DNA of 64,000 nucleotides from Epiperipatus broadwayi (taxonomy: Eukaryota; Onychophora; Udeonychophora; Euonychophora; Peripatidae): assembly GCA_028023455.1 (NCBI GenBank), contig JAQFVV010012537.1:2544001-2608000 (forward strand). The letters run 5' to 3'. Below are positions 47,063-58,206 of this stretch, one piece after another. Under the pieces are notes generated by a model. The model saw nothing but the letters and a program-made list of their open reading frames with translations, was not told the DNA's origin and did not search any database. Positions within the stretch are counted from its first letter, which is position 1; every line of letters starts with the position of its first letter. The translations under genes and the position numbers were made by a program.

Positions 47063-48089
47063 GTATTATTGATATTAGCGGACATTTATTTTGTTTTATA
47101 TATATATTCTCTATCCTGTTCTTCTCAACTCATCCATCTGGTCTAACAGAGTTCTATGATATTTAATGATTAGCTTTTTTATTTCTGTAAATTAAATTAT
47201 CGTCTTCTTTAGTCTCTAATAATATTTTTTTAATTATAAAGACTTTGCTTTGCTAAATTGTATATATTTTTTACTCGGCGTATAATAAATGCACAAGTAT
47301 AAAATTCCGTTTCAATTTATAAAAATCTAATTTTGTTTTTCGTAATATTATGTAGGAAAACCTAAAATGAAAATTTTAAAATTTTTTTTCCCCAAAAAAA
47401 TGTAAATATTTTAAAAACTGAAGTTCAAGTTTGTTACTGGTTCAGTTTTTATTATTATTTTATTAATATGTTATTTGTTATTATTTGTTATGATTTTGTT
47501 TTGATCTTAAAATTGCTTTGTTTGCAAAGTCTAATTAAGATTTTAAATTTTTTTCTAAGAATTAATAACGTGAGTGTGGGCTTATTTATTTATTTCTTAA
47601 TAAAACAAAAATGTATTTTTAGAGCAAAAAATTTCATTCTAAAACTATGAAATATTTATATATTTTTCAAAAAGCATTTGCGTTGCAGAGTATGTGTGTG
47701 ACAATAAGATTTAAAGTAAAACTCATTAAGATCATTAATAGTTTTAAATTACATTGCGGAAGAAAGTTCATGTAATTAACTTAAAGGTGTTAATTTTAAA
47801 CAAACATTTACGGTTATTTATAATTCAATCCGGCAATTAAATATTTCTACTAAGCAATGTAGAGTGCAATTTACACCTTCACAATAAATTAAAAGTAGGA
47901 AAAACTGTAGGTCGTTAAAACTATTTATGAAGCAATGTTTTTAATACGTGTATTTTTTACGTATGTTTTATCTGAAAAATGAAATCTATCAAACGCATAT
48001 GTCAAGTTAATATGAAGGTTAACATATTTGTGTTTAACAAGAAATTATAAACTGAAGCTATAGGTTGAGTAAAATTGATATAAAATATT
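47063..48089. other. AT-rich region, no gene seen
   Basis: Nothing recognisable. The 60-codon frame at 47468-47650 is random-looking. A vague AAAACTGTAGGTCGTTAAAAC near 47900 may be a worn H-type motif. Confidence 0.4.
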
Positions 48090-49010
48090 ATCAGCATTTT
48101 CAGCCATTTTCAATCCATTGTAGATATGAATCTCTCTCCAAGTTCAATCCAATTTATCTTATCCATAGCTTCTCTTCATCACATCATTCTAGAAAACGTC
48201 TTTATCTCATTAATCTATCTTGCATATGGTCTTTTTTTGGGTCTTTGACAATCTGTTGTGCTTCAGTTTAAGGCTTAAATTACCTATCCATTATCATCCC
48301 TTTTAGCAATATTTCCAGCCTAGTTGCATATCAGCCACTTTATTATTCAGTAATGTTAATAGTAGCTATTTGTTTGTTGTCTACATAGTTTGCTTTTAAT
48401 CCCTTCTTATGCTCCCAATATATGTCACTCCATACTTTGTTGTATAGATTGAAATCTTTGTATTGTTCTTCTCTTAAGCAACCAATTTTCAGATTTATAA
48501 GTAAGAACCAGTAAAGTAGTTCTAATTAAAAATCTTCCTTTTCAAACATAGGCATATTTTCCTTAAATATTTATTTATAACAAGAGCTCTTTATTCAAGT
48601 TTAATTTTATGATTAACGTTATTTCGTTATGTTTCCATTTGAATTAAAATGAAACCAAGTTATTTGCAGTTCCTAGCTTCTAGTTTATTATTATCAATCT
48701 TTATTTTTTCATTTGGTTAAAAGCCATTGATGATATTATTTTGAGATTTATCTTTGGTACTACTTTCTTAGTTTTATTTGATACTCTTGTAATGTAATTT
48801 TAAGGCATTATTTGCTAAAAACAACCCATTATATCTGACATCTAGATAGCTTAACTAAGATCCATGAATTTTTCTTTAAAAAAACTTCATTTTTAAAGCA
48901 CTAATTATTTTTCTCAAAACTGGGATAAAAGTTTTGAAGACATAGAATCATATTTAGTAATTCTTATTAATGATATTTTTTAATGTGATTATATAATCTA
49001 ATCATTATTA
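48090..49010 (-). pseudogene. RTE retrotransposon copy R4, 3' part of RT
   Basis: It aligns along its length with R2 22530-23440: TTTTCAATCCATTGTAGATA, CTCTCCAAGTTCAATCC, ATTAATCTATCTTGCATATG, GGTCTTTTTTTGGGTC, ATAAGTAAGAACCAGTAAA, GAAGACATAGAATCATAT. The minus frames are shredded by stops and shifts. It is 5'-truncated and ends next to family-B copy B5. Confidence 0.88.
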
Positions 49011-49014
49011 TTAT

Positions 49015-49275
49015 GCTTCAATATTACATCACATGACCACCACCTCTTATGCTTGGGTATAACTGTTGTTAAAACAGGCAAAACTCACTATATATATTGA
49101 CACACACAGCAAGCTAGAGTAATCAATGGATGCCAGAAGGCTTGTGCATAAAATCCCCATCTAATGCCTACTCATCCAATATCCCCAGACTAGTTTCTGG
49201 CTTATGGCCTTCATCAGTGAGGAGCCTTCTGGCATTTATTGATTACTCTAGCTTGCTGTGTGTGGCAGTTTTAAT
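49015..49275 (-). repeat. Repeat family B, copy B5 (hairpin)
   Basis: Outer arms (about 49100-49142 and 49224-49268) are inverted: CACACACAGCAAGCTAGAGT...CCAGAAGG against CCTTCTGGCATTTATTGATT...GCTGTGTGTGG. The left part runs ATCACATGACCA to GGCTTGTGCATAAAATCCC, ATCCAATATCCCCAGACTAG and TTTCTGGC. Confidence 0.85.
49192..49222 (-). ncRNA. Hammerhead-like core in family B (copy B5)
   Basis: Minus strand: CTGATGA, extra A, GGC/GCC helix with loop CATAA, A, GAAAC, then CTAGTCTGG. The core boxes are identical to unit B1 while the loop differs by one base. Confidence 0.4.
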
Positions 49276-50216
49276 GCTTCAATATTAAGTGTTACTTATA
49301 TAATATATAATGATATTTATAACTTAATTATAATTTGAGGTATCTTTAAATGATTGTTATTTTTATTTTAAAAATAATCTTTCTTCTTTTTTATTTATAT
49401 GATCAAATGTAACTTCTCTAAGCATATTTTTGTTATTAATTTATTCACGTGACGCTTTTTTTAATATACCAAACAATATGTTTCAGCATTTGTCATTTTC
49501 TACCAAATCATAAATATGTAAATAAAATTGATTTAAATCACATAAATATGCATTCCATGCAAATAAGTAAATGTAAAATAAGGAATGATAAATATATTCA
49601 AGAAGTTTGTGGTGCAATGATAACATATCTGCTTTCATGCCTATGGCCTGGATTTGATCTTAGAATGAATAACAAAAAAAATTTTCAGCAAGCTTAATAT
49701 TTGGTTTCTTAAATGGTCAAACAATATTGTTTAATAAATGGATAACAAGCTATTTTTACTGAGCAAATAAAAGAATCAAAAACCTGGCTAGTATATGGAT
49801 ATCTATCTATTCTTAACTAGAAAATAAAACAAAAATTTAAAAAAAAACATTTAAATTTCATCATCTAAAAATAAAAAGCTCCAAACAATGTAATTTTCCA
49901 GTATTGTTCAGTAAATCAATATCTATGAAGCATTGCTGCAACTACTTTTTCCTGACAGTGGACTATTTAATGGCTATTTTTTATCACTATGGTAGCAGAT
50001 ACAACTGGTAAGTAGTGACATCTTCTCCATTGTTCCTCTGTAAAGAACTGCAAAGAGACAATTATCTTGCAATGGACTATTTAAAGTATGTTTTTCCTTC
50101 ATGCATATATAAACATACATACATATATACATACATAATATATATTTATATAGAGACATACATATTTATATATATATTATACAAGTAATTTGCATAACAT
50201 ATATATATATATATAA
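49276..50216. other. AT-rich region, no gene seen
   Basis: Short ACATAC/TATATA runs lie at 50110-50215. Two GACTATTTAA pieces (about 49960 and 50070) with nearby CAATG suggest a short imperfect duplication. No coding remnant. Confidence 0.4.
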
Positions 50217-50360
50217 CGAACAGAAATGAAGAGATTAGATCCATGTAAACAGAGATAACTTTTACCATTGACATTGCCAAGAAATTATCAATTATTACTA
50301 ATTGACAATCCCTAAGACTAAAGAAGTTTTCTCATTAATCTATAATAGCTATTTTGTTGA
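50217..50360 (+). repeat. Dispersed repeat family E, copy E1
   Basis: AGAAATGAAGAGATTAGATC, CAGAGATAACTTTTA, TTGCCAAGAAA and TTTTCTCATTAATCTATAAT match E2 at 60180-60358 in inverse orientation. No ORF. Confidence 0.8.
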
Positions 50361-50974
50361 AAGAAAAGAGTTCCAATTATAAAGATTCAACTTCATTTTT
50401 AGAGTCCCAGTATTCTTTACATCTTAAATAAAAAGGAAGACTTTTGAGATTAGCTATAGTGAAAATAAAACTTTCATTAAAAATATTTTTTTTAAAGTGT
50501 TCTACATTCAATTTGGTTTTGAATGAATATTATGATTATAAAAATTTCTTTGCTTTGTTAATTTGAAGCTGAGATATACTAGAGCTTTCTCTGTAAGAAG
50601 TTGTGTTTATTGTGCAACACAATTGTAAATTACATTATCATATTGGTCATGTGATGTCTCATTAGTTGTTATTTGCATTCTTCTCTCTACCAAGCTATTC
50701 AGACAATTTAAAAAAAATAAGATGGCTAGAGAATTTATATAAACCAAAACAATATTTCAAGAATGCAGTTAAACTTCTTGAATAACAGAACAGACATAAA
50801 CACTCAAGTAACAATCATAAACATAATAACAATAATTAAATAAGGATAAAATTTGAACCTTTAAATAACAGAATTTTAATATGTTCAGTAATATATTTAA
50901 ATATGAATATATAACTTTTTATATTCTGGCATACATAATATCCTAGTAATATGTTTAAAATTGTGCTAGGAATC
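50361..50974. other. AT-rich region, no gene seen
   Basis: GGTCATGTGATGTCTCATTA near 50645 recalls the end of family B and of the 8.7-kb hairpin flank; otherwise unassigned. Confidence 0.4.
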
Positions 50975-51420
50975 CAAAATTAAGTATTTTTCTACTATAA
51001 TCTTCTTTATATTAAAACCCATATTCTCAATCATATCAAGAACATTGTTGGATTTAAACAAATCCACAATGGTCATAAGCACATTTAACTTAAAATGTCT
51101 TATTTTAGAGGTTGTGGGTGCAGACATCAAATCACCATCAAGTTTCTACTGATCTTCTGTTAGATCATTTTTAAAAGAAATAGAATAAAAATCTACGATA
51201 GCAGCAAAACGATGAGACAGGCTATCACAATAGTCAATAATATGTCACCATGGTTACTAAACACTTTTTGACAGTTATACTTATAAAAACTATTCAGAAA
51301 CTTTAAGGCAACTCTATCCAAAACAATGTGATTTAATTTGGCCAAGATAAGTTCTTCTGATCGCATGCCAAAAGCTAAGTTTATGCAGAGAAGTTCTAAA
51401 TTATCAATATTTTATGCATT
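50975..51420 (-). pseudogene. Coding remnant of an unidentified protein
   Basis: Minus strand, first frame (about 51410-51235): LELLCINLAFGMRSEELILA, KLNHIVLDRVALKFLN, YNCQKVFSNHGD. After one small shift the second frame (about 51230-50975) reads YCDSLSHRFAAIVDFYSI, FKNDLTEDQ-stop-KLDGDL, MSAPTTSKIRHFKLNVLMT, DLFKSNNVLDMIENMGF. About 140 codons with only one stop and one shift, ordinary amino-acid composition and a helical, leucine-rich look argue for a former exon or retrocopy. I do not recognise the family. It could be a processed pseudogene of a host gene. Confidence 0.5.
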
Positions 51421-51700
51421 ATTGGGATATCATAACAAATCAGTCCTCTCACCCTATAGATGTATTTTGGTTAAATATGAATCATCAAGTAGGCTAAGGG
51501 TTTAAATATATATCAATGAACATAATATGCTAAAATCTGCCTATAATTTATTTACATAGGTTCAGCTAATATATATATATATATATATGGTTTATATTCA
51601 AGTTCCTAAAATAACTTTATATTAGAGACAATTCTAGATTTAAGTTCTTTAAAACTAATAAAATAGAGCTTATCAAAAATATTAAAGAACTTAAGATCTT

Positions 51701-51900
51701 ATATATTATTTATAATACTTCACTCATATACACTTTAATGCAATTAATTTTCTTAAAAACTTCTTTATTTTCTTACAGTTTCAACTGTCCAGCAGTCTTC
51801 TTCAGAGCTGGACAGTCGAAACTGTAAGAAAATAAAGAAGTTTTTAAGAAAATTAATTGCATTAAAGTGTATATGAGTGAAGTATTATAAATAATATATA
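51701..51900. repeat. Palindrome with a hammerhead-like motif at its centre
   Basis: Left arm 51701-51794 and right arm about 51812-51900 are near-perfect inverted copies (ATATATTATTTATAATACTT mirrored at the end). The left arm, read on the minus strand, has the full motif CTGAAGA (51805-51799), GACTG/CAGTT helix and GAAAC. The right arm has lost CTGAAGAAGACTG and starts at CTGGACAGTCGAAACTG. AATAAAGAAG follows in each arm. Confidence 0.9.
51778..51807 (-). ncRNA. Hammerhead-like motif H3
   Basis: Minus strand: CTGAAGA, extra A, GACTG, loop CTGGA, CAGTT, GAAAC. It is the same family as H1 and H2. Helix II here has one G-U pair where H1 has G-C. Confidence 0.45.
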
Positions 51901-52396
51901 TAATTATATGAAGATATGCAAAAAAAGTGAAGGAGAAAAATAAGAGAATATACTTCTGATAACTTAAGATCTTGTCATTGTCTCTTATATAATATAAAGA
52001 TATTTTAAGAATTTAAGCATAAATCATTGAAATATATATATATATTAACTGTACCTAGAATATAAAAAAATAATTATAGGCAACTTTTAGTGCATCCTGT
52101 TTAATGGCAGACATTCAAAGCATTAGCCCATCTGACAGTACTACAGCTACATTTCACCAAAATAATGAAAAAACTGATTTGTTATATTATTTTAACCATA
52201 TATGAGATATTGGTAAGCCACATCATTTAGAATTTATCTACTTAAACTATTCTGATGTTTTTGGCATGCAATCAAGAGAACTTCTATTTTTATTAATATT
52301 AGTAAATTACATTTATTAACAAAGTAAAACATTTTAATGATGATATAATATTGTTATATAAATGTTAATTTTTGGTTTTATCAATAAATGACTTAG

Positions 52397-52398
<2 letters not shown>

Positions 52399-52434
<36 letters not shown>

Positions 52435-52436
52435 AC

Positions 52437-52485
<49 letters not shown>
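52399..52485. repeat. (TA)n microsatellites
   Basis: Two TA runs (52399-52431 and 52442-52482) flank AGGGACATATTT; the local ACATATTTTA/TAAAATTGTCCCT sequence makes the whole block nearly palindromic. Confidence 0.9.
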
Positions 52486-52487
<2 letters not shown>

Positions 52488-52921
52488 GTCCCTCTGAAAA
52501 GTATTACAGAAAAATATCAGAAAACTGTAGTTTAAATGATTTGACAATAACTATTAAATCAGCTGAATTTAAATAATTTATTTAATGTATATAAAATTAA
52601 GCATATAAACAAATATAAAATACTAAAAAAGATACACATTAAAGATTTTTAGCAATTATTTAATATTTTAAAATAAAAGTATAAACTTCATCCCAAATAT
52701 TTTTTTTCTATAGCTCATTTAAATTTAATACTTCTCAAAGCTATTTTATACTCATTAAAATAATAATTGTAATAAATTTTGTGCAAATGTTAATATCTAT
52801 TGTTTGATATATGACAAAATTAGATAAATATATTAAAATAAATTATTTTTAATTCCTTTTTTACACTAAAAAGATTTACAATATTTGTTATATAAATGAG
52901 ATATGATGTTTCTGAATTGTA

Positions 52922-53373
52922 ATAAACTACTAATCAGCTTTTTAAGCTAATCCACATGCACTTTGTGGATCTTAACAATACATGAATATTCTCATTTTCC
53001 AATACAAGATAAAGTCTTTGTGAAAGAATAGAATGAATCACCTATTCTTTCAACCCAAACATTTTAAGTATGGGCAAATCTTAAATACTGGAAATAAGAG
53101 CGTGAAGATATTAAACATTCTAGTAAATTTTGCAGGTGTCATTCATTCAGACATAGTAAAAGTAATTTAAAGTGATTGTTTAATATCTTCACACTCTCAT
53201 TTCCAGTACTTAAGATTTGCCCATACTTAAACATTTGGGTTGAAAGAATAGGTGATTCATTCTATTTTTTCACAAAGACTTTATCTTGTATTGGAAAATG
53301 AGAGTATTCATGTATTGTTAAGATCCACAAAGCACATGTGAATTAGCTTGAAAAGCTGATTATTAGTTTACTA
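52922..53373. repeat. Foldback family C, complete palindrome
   Basis: Arms of about 200 bp (52922-53122 and 53181-53373) with few mismatches. The outer end is AAACTACTAATCAGCTTTTT and the inner end GAAGATATTAAACATTCT. The ~55-base centre contains GTCATTCATTCAGACATAGT. A half unit lies at 28920-29200. No coding capacity; a foldback MITE is most likely. Confidence 0.92.
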
Positions 53374-53434
53374 CAATATTTGTTATAATAAAATATGTAA
53401 TTCTAAAGAATTTTATAACCTGCTTTTCTGTACT

Positions 53435-53690
53435 AACTGTAATAATTAAGAAAATTTTGAAACATTTAACAGCTGAACAGATTTGATTTATAATAAGAAA
53501 ATTTATTTAAAGCTACGTACTTTTAATACTGAATAATATTATAATCATAGTATGATTACAATATAATGGAATGATTATGATACTATTCAGTATTGAATAT
53601 GTTTAGCTTTAAATAAATTTCATTATAACTAAAATCTATTGTGCTGTTAAATGTTTCAACATTTTTTAAATTATTATAATAATAAAATAT
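53435..53690. repeat. Foldback with ~105-bp arms
   Basis: Left AATTTTGAAACATTTAACAG...TTTATTTAAAGCTACG...AATACTGAATA and right TATTCAGTATTGAATATGTT...TAGCTTTAAATAAATTTC...CTGTTAAATGTTTCAACATT are inverted around GTATGATTACAATATAATGG. No ORF. Confidence 0.88.
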
Positions 53691-56319
53691 GCAATTAATA
53701 TTATATACAGAATATAAGCATAAATATCAAAAACATGCTAACTTTAAAAACTAAGTGAAAAAAATTAGCAATTTTTTCTTTTAAAATTAATATAAAGTAT
53801 TTAGATTTTACTCTATTTCTATATTTCTTTCAGAGATCATTAAATCACAACTTTATCAGCAAAATTAGACATATCCAAACATCAATAATAATTAAGTAAA
53901 TAGGTGAATGTTTTAAATGATCAAATATTTTTAGTTCAGATATTTGGAGATTTTCAAATAATGTTTCAATTTAAAAATTAAATTAAATAATAAAATTTTG
54001 TTAGATAATAGGTTTTTAAAAAATTCTTTCTAATGACATTTCACAAATCATCATGTGGTATTGTGTTAGCTGCATTATATATTCTCAATATATCCATGAT
54101 AACATTTCAATGGTCTGTGTGTAAATATTTGCATTATAATTTTACACTGAAAGGTTCCTTGAAATAGTAATCAATTTATAATTTAGTTTCAATTTTTGAT
54201 ATTATATGACAAGAATTGGTAGTTGAGAAAGCAATATAGTATGGAGAGGGCTTTGTGTATAATATTTGTAAAGCAAAAAGAGAGGTTTATATGCTCCTAT
54301 TTGTTTTATATAGTGATAAAATGAAAATCACTAAAGATCAAGACTCACAGATCACAGCTCCATCTGGAAACTTTTTATGAATTCTCAAGCTGTAAAACTT
54401 TTGATTATTATTTATAGATTTTTGTTATTTCCAAAGATAATTTTTTTATTCAAGATTATTTTCATTGTTTTGAAAGATGTTTTTAATACTAAATAAAAAT
54501 GTATACTTTTATTTTTTTAATTATATAATACTTTACAAGAATTTAAATTTATGCAATTGAAAACAAAAAGGCTTAAAATTTTCTAGATAATATGGAAAGT
54601 CATTTTGCTTTTCTTTAAACTCATTGCTTTTAATATTTTTTCTTACTGTAATTATACTTAAAATTATTTATAATATTTATTAAGCTAAAAATAGCTTCAT
54701 CTTGCCACAAACTTAATGCATATAAAAAATAATCACACATTTTAACATTTTTAATAGTTTCTCTGATGGTTTTCTAGATCAACTTATTTTAGTGTCAAAA
54801 ACCAAAACTAAAATAATATTGATTTATTAATGTAATAAAATCTTGATATATCAGCATTGTACAAAAAAATCTGATTGGTAGTTTCTAGTTCTCTTTCCAT
54901 GAATGTGCTTGTGAGAACTTTTGAGAATATTTATGCTTTTGTTTAGGTTTCAAAAATAAAAACATTTTATGCAAAAAAAATTAGAATATTTATAATTATT
55001 TTTTAAAAATATTTGTGTAATATTTAAAGAATAATGTGGTTAGATTCAGATTTTATTCAAAAATATTTACATTTAAAGTATAGTCCAGAAAAATCAATAA
55101 CATATAACTACAACATGTAAAGGGCTGAGAAAAAGATATTCTTATTTTGGTCATAGCAGATTTTTTAACAATTTTTAATAATTATAAAATGTTAAATAAA
55201 ATTTCATTAACTTTGTGTAATCTGAATAATAATTCAAAAAACTGATTAAAACAAATTGTTCAATAAGAAAAAGTAAAAAAATAAATTATTTTCTCATTAC
55301 ATATTTCAGTTTATCACTTTTTTTTTCTATATTTGCAAAATTGAAATAATATTTTTAAGAATAATTTTCAGTTATAAATTTATATTTTTAATAAATAATG
55401 AAGACATTTTTTAATTATAATTAAAAAATGGTAAATTTGATCAAATAAAAATTTAAAAATGTAATCCAAATAGCTGCTAAGAGCTGTTAAATAAGATATG
55501 AATTGCTAAAAGTCTTAATATGCTTAACTAAATAAGAGTTAATGCATGATATTAAACAATATTATAAATAAATAAAATATAAGCAAGAATATAGAAAATT
55601 TAAATAAATAAAACTTTCAAAAAAACACTTTACATAGTTCCTTAAAAAAACTATAAATTTTCATTTTTAAAGCTATGTCATAAACTATTCATTCATATAG
55701 TTTTTGATTTATTTCTATGCTTTTTAGTATTTAAAATGACACTAAACTCTATTTCTTTTTTAATTTTACTTTACTTATTTTTTAAAATTAAATATATCAT
55801 ATTGTTTCCAACATTGTAGATATTAGAAAAGCATATATATTTTCATCATAATCTTAACTAAATAGAATTGAGTGATTTAGTTGTAGTACTATTAAGCTAT
55901 TTTTCATTTCATTTTTTTTGTTTATATAGACAGAATTCATACTTTTAGGTAATTTATTTAGCACATCTCAAATTCTATCTTTTTTTTTACTTTTAGTATA
56001 AAACAATAAAATGATTAATATTAACCAAACTTATCATTTCAGCTATAGGAGATTTTGACCTGTTTTATCCTAAAGCTCATAAAACATATTGTTAAAAATA
56101 ATATTAGTATGATTATTAATATTTTTAAATATAAAATAATAGTAATACACAATGACACTAAAAATGTATAACACATACATATATTTTTCATGTACATATA
56201 TGGCATTGGTGCTAAGCCAAAACACATTGATATAACATTCCCAGGCTAGCCATTCTATAGAACTACGTTGTCCATAAAATTAAAAAAAATTCAAACAAAA
56301 TATAAAAATGTAAGCATAC
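53691..56319. other. AT-rich region, no gene seen
   Basis: More than 2.5 kb without a recognisable coding remnant, tRNA-like block or shared repeat. A short perfect hairpin lies near 55408-55429 (ATTTTTTAATTATAATTAAA). Confidence 0.45.
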
Positions 56320-56890
56320 TTTTTGGGACAATAATTAATCAGAGATGGGCTTTTTGTGTGTGTCAATAAAAAATTACGTTACTTTCGAATAGCAAATAAT
56401 AATGCAAATAATAGTACATTAGAGACTTTTTTGGACAATAATTCCAACAAAATTTTACAATGAAAGCCGACTTTGATCTTTTTTGGGACAGTAATTAATT
56501 TGGAAAGTAATTAATCTGAGATGCGCTTTTTTGGGTTTTTTTAGTTTGTGTATCAGAAAAGTTACGGTACTTTTTTAATACAAAATTTAACTAATTTTTA
56601 CCATTTTTTGGACAGTAATTAATCAGACACCACATTTTGGGGAGCAAAAAGTAAATTACGTTGCACTGTTTGTGTGTGGGTATATATATAAAATTACGTT
56701 ACTTTTTTAATAACAAATAATAGTAAATATAGCGGAGACTTATTTGGACAGTAATTAATCAGAGATGGCTTGTTTGGGTTTTTTTTCCATATCAGGAAAG
56801 TTATGTTAGTTTTTTAATAAAAAATTAAATTTACATTTTACCCTTTTTTGGACAGTAATTAATCCAGACACTGTGTTTTGGTGGGGGGGG
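56320..56890 (+). repeat. Degenerate tandem array with GGACAGTAATTAATC core
   Basis: TTTTTGG(G)ACARTAATTAATC occurs at about 56323, 56430, 56483, 56608, 56742 and 56847, spaced roughly 105-135 bp apart with one extra short interval. It alternates with AAATTACGTTACTTTTTTAA and either AGAGATGGGCTTTTT or AGACACCACATTTTGG. The array ends at a G run (56882-56892). No protein similarity. Confidence 0.75.
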
Positions 56891-58023
56891 GGAAGTAAAT
56901 TTGATTGCAATTTACACAATAAAGTTATTAATAATTATAACAAATTATTATAATGAAATCCGATTCCGGTGTCTGGCAATTAGCAATTTTGAGAGTTCAA
57001 AGCAGCCATCTTCCCTCTCTTGGATGATTCTTGTGATATGTTACTTTCATCATGATTTTTGAAATAGTGCTGTGCCCTCCCTAAAATCCAATTTGTGACA
57101 CTAACACAGTCCTGATGGAAGTGACAATACTGTTAAAACTGTTAGAAGGTACCAGTAGGTCAGTTCACATGAAACAAAAAAAGGTGAACCTGTTAAAGCT
57201 AAATTACTTAGACATGATGCAGTCAACACACCATCAGACAATACTGTAGTGAAAATATACAACCCAGCATTATGATAAAGTGCATAACACAAGCAACTAC
57301 GGCAGCCAATGAAGGCATTTTTTGTGGTTTTAACATAGAAAAAAGCCACAGCGGTAGCTGGAAGCAGAGTAAACTGACTCTATATTTTATCATAGAAAGA
57401 AAGTTATCTGTTTGGCTGTGGCCACAGAAATGCCATATTTCTAGCAATTTATCTAGAAATAGTGCCACCAAGCAGCTGACACGATAGATCAGAACACAAC
57501 TCTTTTTCCATTTTGTTTGTATTTGTAACAAATTAGCAAAATGTTTTTAATGCTGACAACTGAAAATATATATATATATTTCCTTATAAATTAGTTTCTT
57601 TTTCTTAGACACAGCTCAGTGCATTTTCAATGTGGTACATTAGAACCATACCTCTCACTGATTGGTTAATATACAGTGATGTTACACTTCAGACAATAAA
57701 AGATCAGTAGCCAAAATAATCAATTTTAAATATAAAAAAGATCAACTTTAATTGTTTGTTTTCAGCTTATCCAAAACACAATATCATAAATATAGTGTTT
57801 TCCATTTTATACTGATCTCTTATTGGCTCCACTCAAAAATCATAATTTGGGATTTAAATTTAGTTTTCATCATCTTAAAAATAAATAAATAATTCTTAAA
57901 AAATTGTACAATAAATATTATATTTTAATAAAAACATTTTAATAACATTTCATTATTGACTTCTGCATGAGAGTATATGAACATTAATACATATGTTGCA
58001 AATGTATAAAAGTACATTAAATA
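56891..58023. other. Unassigned region, slightly GC-richer
   Basis: 57000-57530 is less AT-rich and opens 70-100-codon frames on both strands (57272-57487 plus; 57223-57531 and 57101-57349 minus). They overlap each other and match nothing I know. It may be an unrecognised repeat. Confidence 0.35.
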
Positions 58024-58206
58024 TGGTAATATCTAGATTTTATATCTGAATTATAATTTGCTTTTATAATATATTATATATTAAATGAAAACATGATGTA
58101 ATTTATTAGTTGTTGTAACTACATAAATAATATTGATCTTATTTCATTTGCTATATAATATATTATAAAAATTATAATTCAAAAAACAAAATTTAGATGC
58201 CACTAT
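58024..58206 (+). repeat. Small inverted-repeat element, copy F1
   Basis: CTAGATTTTATATCTGAATT at the left mirrors AATTCAAAAAACAAAATTTA at the right. The whole ~180-bp unit recurs in the same orientation at 59705-59893. It could be a MITE. Confidence 0.85.

Noticed and set aside
57223-57531. 102-residue minus-strand ORF
   Set aside because: It overlaps open frames on the plus strand in the same GC-richer stretch, and no family is recognisable. More likely a compositional effect.
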